Below are positions 45,457 through 53,712 of a stretch of 63,459 nucleotides of DNA, piece after piece (position 1 is the first letter of the stretch; every line of letters starts with the position of its first letter). Source of the DNA: Armatimonadetes bacterium UBA5352 (GTDB taxonomy: Bacteria > Armatimonadota > Zipacnadia > Zipacnadales > UBA5352); the NCBI GenBank assembly GCA_002411015.1, contig DHPY01000004.1, positions 1-63,459 of the forward strand. Direction: 5' to 3'. Made by a program: the position numbers and the translations under genes. A model generated the notes under the pieces. It made no database searches and was not told where the DNA came from. It saw nothing but the letters and a program-made list of their open reading frames with translations.

Positions 45457-45864
45457 AGAACGACCCCGGCGCTGCTGTCACGCCATTGAGAGACTGTTGA
45501 AAAACGCGTGGAAACTATGGTCAAAAGAAGCGAATTATGGTATATATAGAGGGCGCGCTACCGATTGCAGCAATGTCGAGAACCGGGGCGAGACGTAGGT
45601 AGCCCCCGCAGCCGGAATTAGTGTGGATACCGGATTCTCCCCGATACTCCGGTCTGATAGTCTTATCCTGTCATTGGGACCGGTAACAGCGTGGATGGGC
45701 ATAGTCTGAGCCTGACGAACTGACTGCTTTGCCGCTCAGACCCGAACTGCACTCCTACCACTGCCTGCACGGCACTTCGCACTACGAACGCCGCCGATTG
45801 TCCGCCCTCGCTCGGACCTGGCCCCCTTGACGAGACGCGTCAGGTATTGAGCGGAGGGGTAACG
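45457..45864. other. Intergenic region and long leader before the OmpR-type regulator
   Basis: 408 bp without a gene. It contains TTGAGA (45486) and TTGAAA (45497) 11 bp apart. TGGTCA-N17-TATATA (45518-45546) is a possible promoter. An 8-bp perfect stem is formed by GTCTGAGC (45704-45711) and GCTCAGAC (45734-45741). A transcript from that promoter would have a ~310-nt leader. I matched no known riboswitch. Confidence 0.45.
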
Positions 45865-46611
45865 GTGAGCGGACACGGAACAGTGCGGCACGTCGAAGAT
45901 GATCCGAACATCGCATTCGTGGTGCAGCGTCGTCTCTCGAGGGCCGGCTACGATGTCGTTGGGTTCGACCGAGGCCGGGCGGCGTTGGACATCGCTGACA
46001 GGCGTCCGGTGGATGTCGTCGTTCTTGACCTGATGCTTCCGGACATAACGGGTGAGCGCTTCCTCTCGCTGCTGCGCGAGAAGAGCAACATGCCTGTCGT
46101 GGTCACCTCTGCGCGCACCGAAGTGGAGACGCGCGTGGAGTTGCTCCACCAGGGCGCGGATGACTACCTCGTCAAGCCATTCGAGTTGAGAGAGCTGGAG
46201 AGCCGGCTTGAGGCGGTGCTCCGCCGCAGCCGCACCACCACCGTAACCCCCGAAGCCACCTCTGGCGACGCAGCCTACTCCACACTCGTCTATGATGATG
46301 TGAAGCTGTACATAGACTCCAGGAAGGTCTTCGTTCGCGGCGAGAGCGTGGAGGTCTCACCGACTGAGTTCAAGCTGCTTCGATACCTGATGGAGCGGCC
46401 GGGGACTGCAGTGGGGGCCGAGCAGTTGATCGAGTGTGTCTGGGGCTACGATGGCTACGACCGGCACATCGTTGAGGCAAACATCCACCGTCTGCGGCGT
46501 AAGATCGAGACAGACCCGACGAACCCGGTGAGGATACGCACCGTTCGCGGCTACGGCTACATGTTCGGCACAGACATAACCACCGCGAGTTGTGCCGTCG
46601 CGGCGGGCTGA
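45865..46611 (+). CDS. OmpR/PhoB-family response regulator
   Basis: 248 residues. The receiver has the acidic pocket VEDDPN at residues 10-15, phospho-acceptor D55 in VVVLDLMLPD, the Thr/Ser switch in VVVTSART, and Lys in DDYLVKPFE. The winged-helix effector (about 140-238) has VEVSPTEFKLLRYLMERPG, VWGYDGYDRHIVEANIHRLR and the wing IRTVRGYGYMFG. It binds DNA, most likely at direct repeats. The start is GTG 45865, with GGAGGGG upstream; the open frame extends to 45847. There is no kinase gene next to it. It is the best candidate to bind the 11-bp-phased operators of this EPS region (inference). Confidence 0.93.
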   Translation: MSGHGTVRHVEDDPNIAFVVQRRLSRAGYDVVGFDRGRAALDIADRRPVDVVVLDLMLPDITGERFLSLLREKSNMPVVVTSARTEVETRVELLHQGADDYLVKPFELRELESRLEAVLRRSRTTTVTPEATSGDAAYSTLVYDDVKLYIDSRKVFVRGESVEVSPTEFKLLRYLMERPGTAVGAEQLIECVWGYDGYDRHIVEANIHRLRRKIETDPTNPVRIRTVRGYGYMFGTDITTASCAVAAG

Positions 46612-46616
46612 TCCAG

Positions 46617-46964
46617 TCACATATCGTCAGGCTCCCCGTTTCGGCCACGTCTGATCAACTCAAGGCGATGGCCGAACGGGGCTACATACGTCAGACCGCA
46701 GCCGACCTCGTTCTCCTGGAGCTTCGCGCGAAGCGCCGCAAGCAGTTCCGTAAGGAGAGGCCAGTTCCCCTCGCCGTTCGGCCAGAGCACCGTGAGCAGC
46801 AGTTCAGGCGGAGACACCCTCGGCGCACGCTCGATCAGCACCGCCAGCAGCCGGGCCTCCAGCGGTGACAACGCAAGCTCCTCGCCGTTGAAGCGGAGGT
46901 TGCGCCGATCCGTGTTCAGGGTCACGTGCCCGTACTGCAGGATGCCGCGCCTGGGTGAGTTCAT
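46617..46964 (-). CDS. Receiver-less OmpR-type winged-helix DNA-binding protein
   Basis: 115 residues, all of it a Trans_reg_C-type effector domain: LRFNGEELALSPLEARLLAV, then a recognition-helix region LLTELLAALRAKLQEN and the wing LTYVAPFGHRLEL. No receiver or other input domain is present. Single-domain proteins like this can bind constitutively or modulate a paired response regulator. It lies last in the leftward exosortase block and converges on the response-regulator gene with only 5 bp between the two stops. AAGGAAG precedes ATG 46964. Confidence 0.72.
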   Translation of the reverse strand: MNSPRRGILQYGHVTLNTDRRNLRFNGEELALSPLEARLLAVLIERAPRVSPPELLLTVLWPNGEGNWPLLTELLAALRAKLQENEVGCGLTYVAPFGHRLELIRRGRNGEPDDM

Positions 46965-47047
46965 GTGAGTCTTCCTTCAGGGAAGATCACCGGAAGATGA
47001 CGAATCCCAAAGTGTCCGCCTGACCGTCAGTGTGCCCTGACCGAGCC

Positions 47048-47929
47048 TCACGTCCAGCGGACGCCAATGACGTCCTCCACGTAGTCGCGCATCGCCAGCC
47101 CGATCTCGTCATCATTGAGCGCGTAGTTCAGAAACGCCCGCGCGTACTGCAGGAGGTTGTTCAGCCCGAAGCAGTGCTCCCCGGCATACGGGCGCATGGC
47201 CCAGACTGCGTCACGATCGTGCGCCAGCCTCCGGATCGCCCCGATGAAATCGGGGCCGAAGAACCTCGATGACTCCTTGAGGTAATCGAGAATCACGGGC
47301 CGGCAGACATAGCGCCCTCCCAAAGCGAAGCGGCTCACGTCGTCGCCAGGCGCGGGGTACTCGATGAGATCGCGCACAAAGAAGCACTGCTTGTTGTCCA
47401 TCTGGCCGATGGAGCGGAAGACGGTGTTGATTGAGATCTCGGCCGGCGTAATCTCCTCAGCCGCGGCAACAACATCGGCGCCCGCATCCTGGAGAGCATC
47501 CACAAGGCGCGCCGTCATCGTGAGCTGACCGGGCAGGCTCGTCCAGACCCTGTTCGCCTCCATGACGAGGAACGGCTCGCCCTGGAGCACCGACTCGATC
47601 ATCAGCAGCCCCGCGCCCAGGGTGCTCGTCTCAGGCATCGGCACACGATGGAGCTTGATCCGAGTGGCGCTGCCGAGATCCCTTGATGGCAGACACCACG
47701 CAAGTACCTCCGCATCAGGCTCCGTCTCCCGGTCAAGCAACGTTGGTGGCACACTGGCGTTGGAGAGCAGATAGCCCTCCACCACCCCCGCTGCCGCCAT
47801 CTCCTCCAGCAAAAGCTCAAGGATCAGCCGCCGACCGAGCGGCAGCATCTCGTTGCCCACCAGGCTCGATGCCGAGAACGCAGAGCGCTTTGGCTGAATC
47901 GCCCATATGACACCGCGCCTGACCGGCAT
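47048..47929 (-). CDS. GalU-like nucleotidyltransferase lacking the GxGTR loop (probably degenerate)
   Basis: 293 residues with the overall layout of UTP-glucose-1-phosphate uridylyltransferase. The opening is MPVRRGVIWAIQPKRSAF where active enzymes have a PAAGxGTR loop. EMLPLGRRLILELLLEEMAA matches GalU's KEMLP segment, with the Lys replaced by Asn. FALGGRYVCRPVILDYLKES matches the GRYI-type motif. The loss of the nucleotide-binding loop and the Lys suggests no catalysis; a regulatory or glycosyltransferase-partner role is possible. It lies 63 bp after a GT4 gene in the exosortase block. ATG 47929 has AGGA upstream. Confidence 0.6.
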   Translation of the reverse strand: MPVRRGVIWAIQPKRSAFSASSLVGNEMLPLGRRLILELLLEEMAAAGVVEGYLLSNASVPPTLLDRETEPDAEVLAWCLPSRDLGSATRIKLHRVPMPETSTLGAGLLMIESVLQGEPFLVMEANRVWTSLPGQLTMTARLVDALQDAGADVVAAAEEITPAEISINTVFRSIGQMDNKQCFFVRDLIEYPAPGDDVSRFALGGRYVCRPVILDYLKESSRFFGPDFIGAIRRLAHDRDAVWAMRPYAGEHCFGLNNLLQYARAFLNYALNDDEIGLAMRDYVEDVIGVRWT

Positions 47930-47992
47930 TCCTGGTTACTCCCTCCGATGCGACACGTGCAGTTGGTGCGGTAGCGGCCCGCAGCCGCCCCG

Positions 47993-49186
47993 CTATTTGG
48001 ACGGCGTCACCTGTTCATCGCCGGCCATCGAGCCCTCCGCAAAGCCGATCGCCTGGCGCTCAAACCTGTGGTCCCGGCTCTCCTGCAGTTGGCGGTAGAG
48101 CTGATCGAACTGAGCGGCCGTCACGTCCCAGTTGTGGCGCGACTGAACGTGATCGCGCGCCCTGTCAAATTGATCGCGCACCAGCGTCTCATCCGTGAGA
48201 AGCTGCTGCAGGGCGGCCGTGAGAGCCTCTGCGTTGCCGGCCTCGAACGTGTACCCGCACCGCCCCAGGGCCTCAAGATTGCCGGGGATGTCGCTGGCGA
48301 CAACACAGCGCCCGTAGCTCAGCGCCTCGAGAACGGACATCGAGATCCCCTCGAGCGAGCTTGGCTGGATGTAGAGACGCGCGTTGGAGTACAGCTCCCC
48401 GAGCGTATCGCCGGTCTGATAGTCGGTAAAGACGACATTCCCCGGCGCGAGCCCCATGATGCGCTGGGTGTATGCGTCACCAGGCTTGATGCCGCCGACG
48501 ATAGCGAGCTTCAGCGAAGTGTTGAGCTGAGCCCACACCTCCATCAGCAACTCCAGGTTCTTCTCCGGTGTCATGCGCCCGACAAAGAGCGCATATCCAC
48601 CCTCCTGGAGCCCCCAGCGGCGACCTATCTCGTTCGCACCCAGCAACTGAGGCATCTCGACACCGCTCGGGATGAATGTGGTCTCGACACCGAAGCTGTC
48701 GGCGTAGTAGCGCTGCAGCCGCTCAGACACGACCGTCACGCGATCTGAGTAGCGGACGGGCACTCGCGCTGCGAGGCGCATGGCTGCCGTCGCTGCAGGC
48801 CCCCACTTCGCGCCCTCCCAGTCGAGGCTGTGGACGGTGGTGACGATCGGGAGGCCTGAGCGCAGGCGCAGAAGCGGCAGCACCACACCCGGGGCCGAGC
48901 CGTGCAGGTGGATCAGGTCGTAGTCGGACTGCAGGACATCCAGCGCCGATGTCAACGTGTGGGTGATGGCGTCCAGGTACTTCCCGGAGATCCCGGGCGT
49001 GAGGCGCCGGTTGATGCCCCGGTAGGGCCTCGGCTTGCGCTCCGCAGGGCCCTCGAGATGGGAGCGGCGGCAGTATACCGTCACATCATGACCCAGCTTC
49101 ACCAGCCGTGTCCCGAGCTGCAGCGTGTAGGTGGCGATGCCGCCGGCACAGGGAACCGATTTGACGCCGAGCATTGCGATCTTCAT
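47993..49186 (-). CDS. GT4 family glycosyltransferase (DUF1972-like N-terminus)
   Basis: 397 residues with GT-B fold. The N-terminus MKIAMLGVKSVPCAGGIATY resembles the DUF1972 rhamnosyltransferase-type domain. The donor domain has YALFVGRMTPEKNLELLMEV and the GT4 closing motif PSSLEGISMSVLEALSYGRC. It probably adds a sugar to the EPS repeat unit. It follows the exosortase gene after 118 bp, and GalU-like follows it by 63 bp. Confidence 0.88.
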   Translation of the reverse strand: MKIAMLGVKSVPCAGGIATYTLQLGTRLVKLGHDVTVYCRRSHLEGPAERKPRPYRGINRRLTPGISGKYLDAITHTLTSALDVLQSDYDLIHLHGSAPGVVLPLLRLRSGLPIVTTVHSLDWEGAKWGPAATAAMRLAARVPVRYSDRVTVVSERLQRYYADSFGVETTFIPSGVEMPQLLGANEIGRRWGLQEGGYALFVGRMTPEKNLELLMEVWAQLNTSLKLAIVGGIKPGDAYTQRIMGLAPGNVVFTDYQTGDTLGELYSNARLYIQPSSLEGISMSVLEALSYGRCVVASDIPGNLEALGRCGYTFEAGNAEALTAALQQLLTDETLVRDQFDRARDHVQSRHNWDVTAAQFDQLYRQLQESRDHRFERQAIGFAEGSMAGDEQVTPSK

Positions 49187-49304
49187 ATCGTTCTCCGAGA
49201 CTGTCAGCGGTGTCCTTCCGCTTCGTCCACCGCGCTATCGCAAGAGCCCGCCTCTTCTGGCTGCCCCGTGCGCACATGCGCCGCGCCGAGCACTGAGGTC
49301 CCCT

Positions 49305-50324
49305 TCAGTCACCGCCCACACCGACTGAGAGATCGTCACCCGTCCCCCCGCGCATCGTGCCAAAGATAATGCCTCCGTCCGCCGACGGAGCTTCCACCTC
49401 GTGCACGACAGCTTTCGCGGCCTCGCTGGAAGGCTGCGCCGCAGCGGGGGCGGCGTCCGTTGGCTTGAGATCATGGAACCAGCCGATGATCAGGATGAGA
49501 GCAAGCACGGCGGAGCCGTAGACGACGACATCGGAGACTCCGTGGACCACGACACCGAGGGCGAACTGCGGGCCGAAGTACTCTCCCAGGAGGAGCACGA
49601 AGAGCAGGCGCGTGACGTTCGCGAAGAGCACGAGGAACGGGATGATGGCGACGCCCACCGTTCGGAGCCGCAGCGGGAGACTCGAGATCTCGATCAACAC
49701 GAAGCCGGTGAGCAGCAGAGCGATGAGGGAGCGCATCCCGCTGCACTCCTCGGCCACGACAAAGACGAAGCCGTTCAGGTCGAGATTGACGCCCTGCTGG
49801 ATCACGTTGAGGCCCAGGAGAGGCGCCAGTGCGCCGGTGATGACTGCGGAGACTCGCTGCATCGGCATCGCGAGCATGCCGACCGCGTGCTCCGGAATAG
49901 GCACTGCGAAGATGAGGAGTGCGAGAGGGGCGGCGGTAAGCAGGAACGCGCGACCGCCGTACACGGCCGCCACTATCCCTGAGAGAATGACGGGCAGGGC
50001 TGCGCCGGCGAGCAGTCGTGTGCCGGTGCGGGCTGAGGCCCAGTACATTGCCAGGCCAAATGCCAGCAGGGCAAAGCCGGCAAGTGACGGCCGGTGCGAC
50101 ATCGCTGTGAGCTCAGGCCACCTTCTCCAGACGAACCAGCCGACGAGGAAAGGGACCACTACGCAATGGTACTGAGAGGAGTCGGAGAACCACCGGTGCA
50201 CGAAGACTGCGCCCACCCCGGCATACATGACCACGAGCACGGTCGCGATGGCGGCCACCCAGGCCGCGGTCAGAGGCCGCTGCCTCACACGCTCCATCAG
50301 TCTCGCCACGTTCCAGTCGTTCAC
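49305..50324 (-). CDS. Exosortase (PEP-CTERM transpeptidase)
   Basis: 339 residues with about eight membrane helices. The early motif FVHRWFSDSSQYHCVVVPFL is typical of exosortases. The catalytic triad is visible: C194 in VVAEECSGMRSL, R239 in LFANVTRLLF and H261 in VVVHGVSDVVVYG. It cleaves PEP-CTERM proteins at the inner membrane and probably transfers them to another anchor on the way to the surface. GTG 50324 is preferred, with GGAGAGG 6 nt upstream. The open frame to 50450 would run through two strong hairpins and has no family similarity. The gene upstream encodes a PEP-CTERM substrate. Confidence 0.92.
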   Translation of the reverse strand: MNDWNVARLMERVRQRPLTAAWVAAIATVLVVMYAGVGAVFVHRWFSDSSQYHCVVVPFLVGWFVWRRWPELTAMSHRPSLAGFALLAFGLAMYWASARTGTRLLAGAALPVILSGIVAAVYGGRAFLLTAAPLALLIFAVPIPEHAVGMLAMPMQRVSAVITGALAPLLGLNVIQQGVNLDLNGFVFVVAEECSGMRSLIALLLTGFVLIEISSLPLRLRTVGVAIIPFLVLFANVTRLLFVLLLGEYFGPQFALGVVVHGVSDVVVYGSAVLALILIIGWFHDLKPTDAAPAAAQPSSEAAKAVVHEVEAPSADGGIIFGTMRGGTGDDLSVGVGGD

Positions 50325-50350
50325 TTCGCGCCTCTCCAGGTCGCAATTGT

Positions 50351-50418
50351 GCGGGGCTGCGCTGCCCCGCGTGTCCTGGGCCTGTGTCTGGGGGGCATCC
50401 GCCCCGGCGGATGCCCCC
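50351..50418 (-). other. Two strong hairpins between the PEP-CTERM substrate and exosortase genes
   Basis: GGGGGCATCCGCC (50391-50403) pairs perfectly with GGCGGATGCCCCC (50406-50418). GCGGGGC (50351-50357) pairs with GCCCCGC (50364-50370). They fill the 154-bp gap. There is no T run, so they are not classic terminators, but they could stabilise the upstream mRNA or weaken read-through into the exosortase gene. Confidence 0.6.
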
Positions 50419-50478
50419 TCGGGTGAACGTGCAGACGGGCCCGTCGACACAGTCTACGTCTGTGCGTCCATCTGAGCC

Positions 50479-51183
50479 TTAGCTGCTCCGGCGGCGTGCG
50501 AGCACGGCTGCCGGTGCGCCTACGAGCAGTAGGAGCAGGCTGATCGGCTCAGGTGTCGGAGCCTCGGTGCGGCCAAACCACTCAGCCACACCATTGTCGA
50601 TCCTGTAGTCAGTCGGTTGAGGGGGCGCAGTCGAACGGAACTGGAACCACCCCATCGCTACGTCGGTATTCGCGGCGGTACCTGGAGCGGTCGGCGGGCC
50701 AACGCCGGCATACCCCGAAAGATAGCCATTGTTGACTCCCGGCTCGTAGTACTCGCTCACCCCGTCACCGTCCTGGTCCAGACCCCAGATGGATATCGTA
50801 TCCCATCGGAGCGAGCGGCCCAGATTGGTTGGGTTCTCGGCGGGAGGCAGTATCACTTCCACTGCCGGCGCCCAGGTGTACCCGTTCGTGTAGCCCGTCG
50901 AGTTGTCAGACGGAACGGCCGGGAGCCCACCTGTCCGCGCGGGCGAGCCCGCTACCTCCTGCCAGTCTGGCGCGTTACCGATATCCAGGAACCACTTGCT
51001 CAGCGTCTGAGTGAGTGGCTCGGTCGCGAATATCTCGTAGCTGTAGTAGTAGTAGCCGTCAGTCGCCGTGTTGTCGTAGACGTTCCACGAGATGTAGACC
51101 TGAGACTCGTGACCCGCCATGACCGGAGCGGCTGCCAGGACCACCAACACTACCGCTGCCACCAGAGAGTGCCTGATTGTCAT
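50479..51183 (-). CDS. Secreted PEP-CTERM domain protein (exosortase substrate)
   Basis: 234 residues. It has a Sec signal peptide (about 1-23, ending APVMAG) and a Ser/Thr/Tyr-rich beta-type body with a DQDGDGVSEYYEPG calcium-like loop. The C-terminus is a textbook sorting signal: APTPEPISLLLLLVGAPAAV followed by LARRRSS. The body has no family I recognise. It would be cut and anchored by the exosortase encoded 154 bp downstream. AAGGAGGTG precedes ATG 51183. A 102-bp gap separates it from the GT-C gene upstream. Confidence 0.88.
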   Translation of the reverse strand: MTIRHSLVAAVVLVVLAAAPVMAGHESQVYISWNVYDNTATDGYYYYSYEIFATEPLTQTLSKWFLDIGNAPDWQEVAGSPARTGGLPAVPSDNSTGYTNGYTWAPAVEVILPPAENPTNLGRSLRWDTISIWGLDQDGDGVSEYYEPGVNNGYLSGYAGVGPPTAPGTAANTDVAMGWFQFRSTAPPQPTDYRIDNGVAEWFGRTEAPTPEPISLLLLLVGAPAAVLARRRSS

Positions 51184-51285
51184 GCACTGTCACCTCCTTC
51201 ACCAGTTCGCTCGATGCTTCCGCTGTATATGAAGGGCTCGCGTAACCGGGGTGCCCGCGAACCCGCACAGCCATCTCAGGACTGT

Positions 51286-52998
51286 CTACGAACGACCCTG
51301 TCCAACTCGCTTCGGCACAACTTCGAGGAAAAGCTCCGGATGAACCAGGCGTGCAGGTTTGCCGTACGCCTCCAAACCCTCCGCCTCGAAGGCCTCCATC
51401 CACTTCCCCAGTCCGCCCTGCGGGACCGTCGCTGCTCGGGCGCCTGAGAGATAGACGTAGTGATGGCCTGTGCCAACACGCTCATCCATCGCCGCCAGAT
51501 CCTCCGGCTCGGCCGGGAACAGCAGCGTGGCCTTGTTCGAGTACCAGGAGACTGCTGCCGGATCGTTCGTCAGAATGACCGCGTCATCGGCCAGCCCCTC
51601 CGAGAGGATCTGCAGATTGGCCTCCGACCGCGCGGGCGGCATCTCCTGCCCGATGAGGGCGGAAGTGGCGGTGGGGAAGAGCACCAGCGCAAAGATGACC
51701 GCCGCCACTCCCGTGCGTGCCCAGCGCGATGCATCGGTGCGGCGCAGCACGTCAATCAGGGCGCCAGCCGCGAAGACCATCGCTATCGGCAGGACCACCG
51801 CAAGACCATCCAGCCTCGCACTGAACAGCGAGAGGCTGATCGTCTGAAGCACCAGCATCGCGATGACCGCTCGCCAGAGGTAGCGGCGGTAGTCTGTGCG
51901 TCCGAATATGAACGCGGCGAAGATCAGGAACGGGAAGAGGTAGGGCGTCAACAGCCGCGGCCCGCCTCGATAGGCCTGGATCAGCGCAGCTATCATCTTG
52001 CCGCCCATCTCCCTCGGGTGGCTGAACGCATACCCGATTGGCGAGGGGGCATCGGACGGCATCTGCTGGTAGATCGTCATCCCGGGGTACTTCGACGTGT
52101 TCGCGATGAGCTCATAGGTCGCGAGCGGGGGCAGCGGAGTCCCTGCCACGACCATGTTCCTGATCGCCCATGGAGCGAGCACGATCGCCAGCGCCGCCGC
52201 GAACACGCTGATCGAGCGCCAGCGTTGGTCGCTGAAGGCTCCGGCAAGCAGGGCCAGCGGGATCGCGAGCAGCAGACTCGTCAGACCTGAGAGCCAGGCG
52301 ATCCCGAAGATCGCTCCAGCCAGCGCCGGCCAGAGGATGGTAACGCGCTGCCGGGTCTTCTCATCGGGCGCCTGCACCTGCGCGTTGCGGCCGCGAATGA
52401 GCGCCCAGATTGCGGCCGTCACGAGCAGCCCCGCCAGAGCTACGCCAGATCCAGTCAATGCGTTGCCGATGGCGTCCACACTCACGAAGTAGATGGCTGT
52501 AGTGAACAGACCGATCGAGCGGTCCCACATTGTGCGGGCGATCGAGTACATCACCCATCCCGTGATGAGCAGGAGCAGACCGTTGAACAGGCTGACGCTC
52601 GAATCGCCTGCGCCGCGTACCGCGAAGAGCAGCGACATGGCCAGTGGATAGACCGGCGCGCCCCACAAAGAGGGCATGTAGCCCTCCGCATCGGGTGAGG
52701 CATACCGCAGAGCCAGCGGGTATGTGACGCGGGTTGAGAGCCCGTGCCCGTGGCGCATGTTGTCCGCAATCTCCGCCGCCATGATCGGCTGCGGCGCGAT
52801 CAGCCCGTTGTAGCGTGCCGAGTAGAACCTGCCGAAGGCGCCTATGCCTATGAGTGCGATAAGGATCCCGACGGCCACGGATTTCGCAATCGCGTTCATC
52901 CGTTCGGTCGAGTCGCGCGGTTGTGTCCGCTCCGCTGTCGCCTGTCGACGGCCTGCAACCGTCTCCGAGATCCCACTGGTCATATCAGGTGTCGCCAA
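51286..52998 (-). CDS. GT-C fold membrane glycosyltransferase-like protein
   Basis: 570 residues with about 11-12 helices. A polar 35-residue N-terminus is followed by a first periplasmic loop with APQPIMAAEIADNMRHGHGL. The acidic AAEIADN segment takes the place of the DE motif of GT39-type enzymes. A C-terminal soluble part (about 470-570) ends the protein. It may transfer sugars from polyprenyl phosphate to the EPS or to surface proteins. It begins 45 bp after the EpsI-like gene, which is a frequent neighbour in exosortase loci. Donor and acceptor are unknown. Confidence 0.75.
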   Translation of the reverse strand: MATPDMTSGISETVAGRRQATAERTQPRDSTERMNAIAKSVAVGILIALIGIGAFGRFYSARYNGLIAPQPIMAAEIADNMRHGHGLSTRVTYPLALRYASPDAEGYMPSLWGAPVYPLAMSLLFAVRGAGDSSVSLFNGLLLLITGWVMYSIARTMWDRSIGLFTTAIYFVSVDAIGNALTGSGVALAGLLVTAAIWALIRGRNAQVQAPDEKTRQRVTILWPALAGAIFGIAWLSGLTSLLLAIPLALLAGAFSDQRWRSISVFAAALAIVLAPWAIRNMVVAGTPLPPLATYELIANTSKYPGMTIYQQMPSDAPSPIGYAFSHPREMGGKMIAALIQAYRGGPRLLTPYLFPFLIFAAFIFGRTDYRRYLWRAVIAMLVLQTISLSLFSARLDGLAVVLPIAMVFAAGALIDVLRRTDASRWARTGVAAVIFALVLFPTATSALIGQEMPPARSEANLQILSEGLADDAVILTNDPAAVSWYSNKATLLFPAEPEDLAAMDERVGTGHHYVYLSGARAATVPQGGLGKWMEAFEAEGLEAYGKPARLVHPELFLEVVPKRVGQGRS

Positions 52999-53043
52999 TC
53001 CCCTTCACCCTCTTCACGTCTTGTCCCGGCGCCCGCGGCACCG

Positions 53044-53712
53044 TCAGACAGTCGGCTTCGTCGTGGCCATCATCTCACGCAGTCGAGGGACGATTGCCGA
53101 CGCGATCTCCCGGCTCGCCGCCTCCGCATCTCCGTCTTCCCCTACCGGCACCAGCAGATACATGCTTGCCCACGGTCGGCGATCCCCACTGAGCCGCTCG
53201 CGCCATGCCAGCACCTGTGCCTTCTTGATCGAGCCGGTCTCCGAGCGAGCGGAGGTGTACCATGTGGCGGCCACTCGCTCCGCCGTACGCTTCTGCAGAT
53301 GCTGCACCCGGACGTCGTCGGCCCCATCCGCAGCCTGCCACACATACTCTCTCTTCGGCGTCCAGCCCTCGGCGGTGGCCGCGAGCGACCAGTCGCGGAG
53401 GCTACCGAGGCGCGTATAGGTCGCCTGCACTCGTAGCAGAGCCTCCTGGCCCGCGGGATCGCGGTAGGTTCGCTCCAGCATCAGATACGCCCCGTCGGAT
53501 GCCATCTCAAGCTCCTCGTCCACCGCGCTGAACGCTCCGATCCTGTCGGGGAGGCTTGCCAGTGGGATGCTCGCAGGCGACACCTCACGTGGCTCGACGA
53601 GCGCCATGATGGCGGCGGCTATGAGCAGTGCAAGCACCGCAAGCTGCGAGATGCGTTGTGCCGCCACACTTCCAGTTCTCGGGCTCTCCGCGACCTCGGC
53701 CAACTGCGTCAC
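53044..53712 (-). CDS. epsI: EpsI-like exosortase-associated protein
   Basis: 222 residues. One membrane helix near the N-terminus (ISQLAVLALLIAAAIMALVE) is followed by a periplasmic domain: ASIPLASLPDRIGAFSAVDE, then MLERTYRDPAGQEALLRVQA, and SLAATAEGWTPKREYVWQAA. This is the layout of EpsI, which is often fused to or encoded near exosortases; its role is unknown but tied to EPS export and protein sorting. The start is GTG 53712, overlapping the sugar transferase stop by 4 nt; the longer open frame to 53856 lies inside that gene. Confidence 0.8.
   Translation of the reverse strand: MTQLAEVAESPRTGSVAAQRISQLAVLALLIAAAIMALVEPREVSPASIPLASLPDRIGAFSAVDEELEMASDGAYLMLERTYRDPAGQEALLRVQATYTRLGSLRDWSLAATAEGWTPKREYVWQAADGADDVRVQHLQKRTAERVAATWYTSARSETGSIKKAQVLAWRERLSGDRRPWASMYLLVPVGEDGDAEAASREIASAIVPRLREMMATTKPTV

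Noticed and set aside
50325..50450. N-terminal extension of the exosortase
   Set aside because: It runs through two strong hairpins and has no family similarity; GTG 50324 has a good ribosome site and starts just before the first helix.
51230..51285. Degenerate operator (CCTGAGATGGCTGTGCGGG) upstream of the PEP-CTERM gene
   Set aside because: Both half-sites are imperfect and no -10 occurs at the 22-nt spacing; TATACA lies 34 nt downstream instead. Too weak to list as a site.
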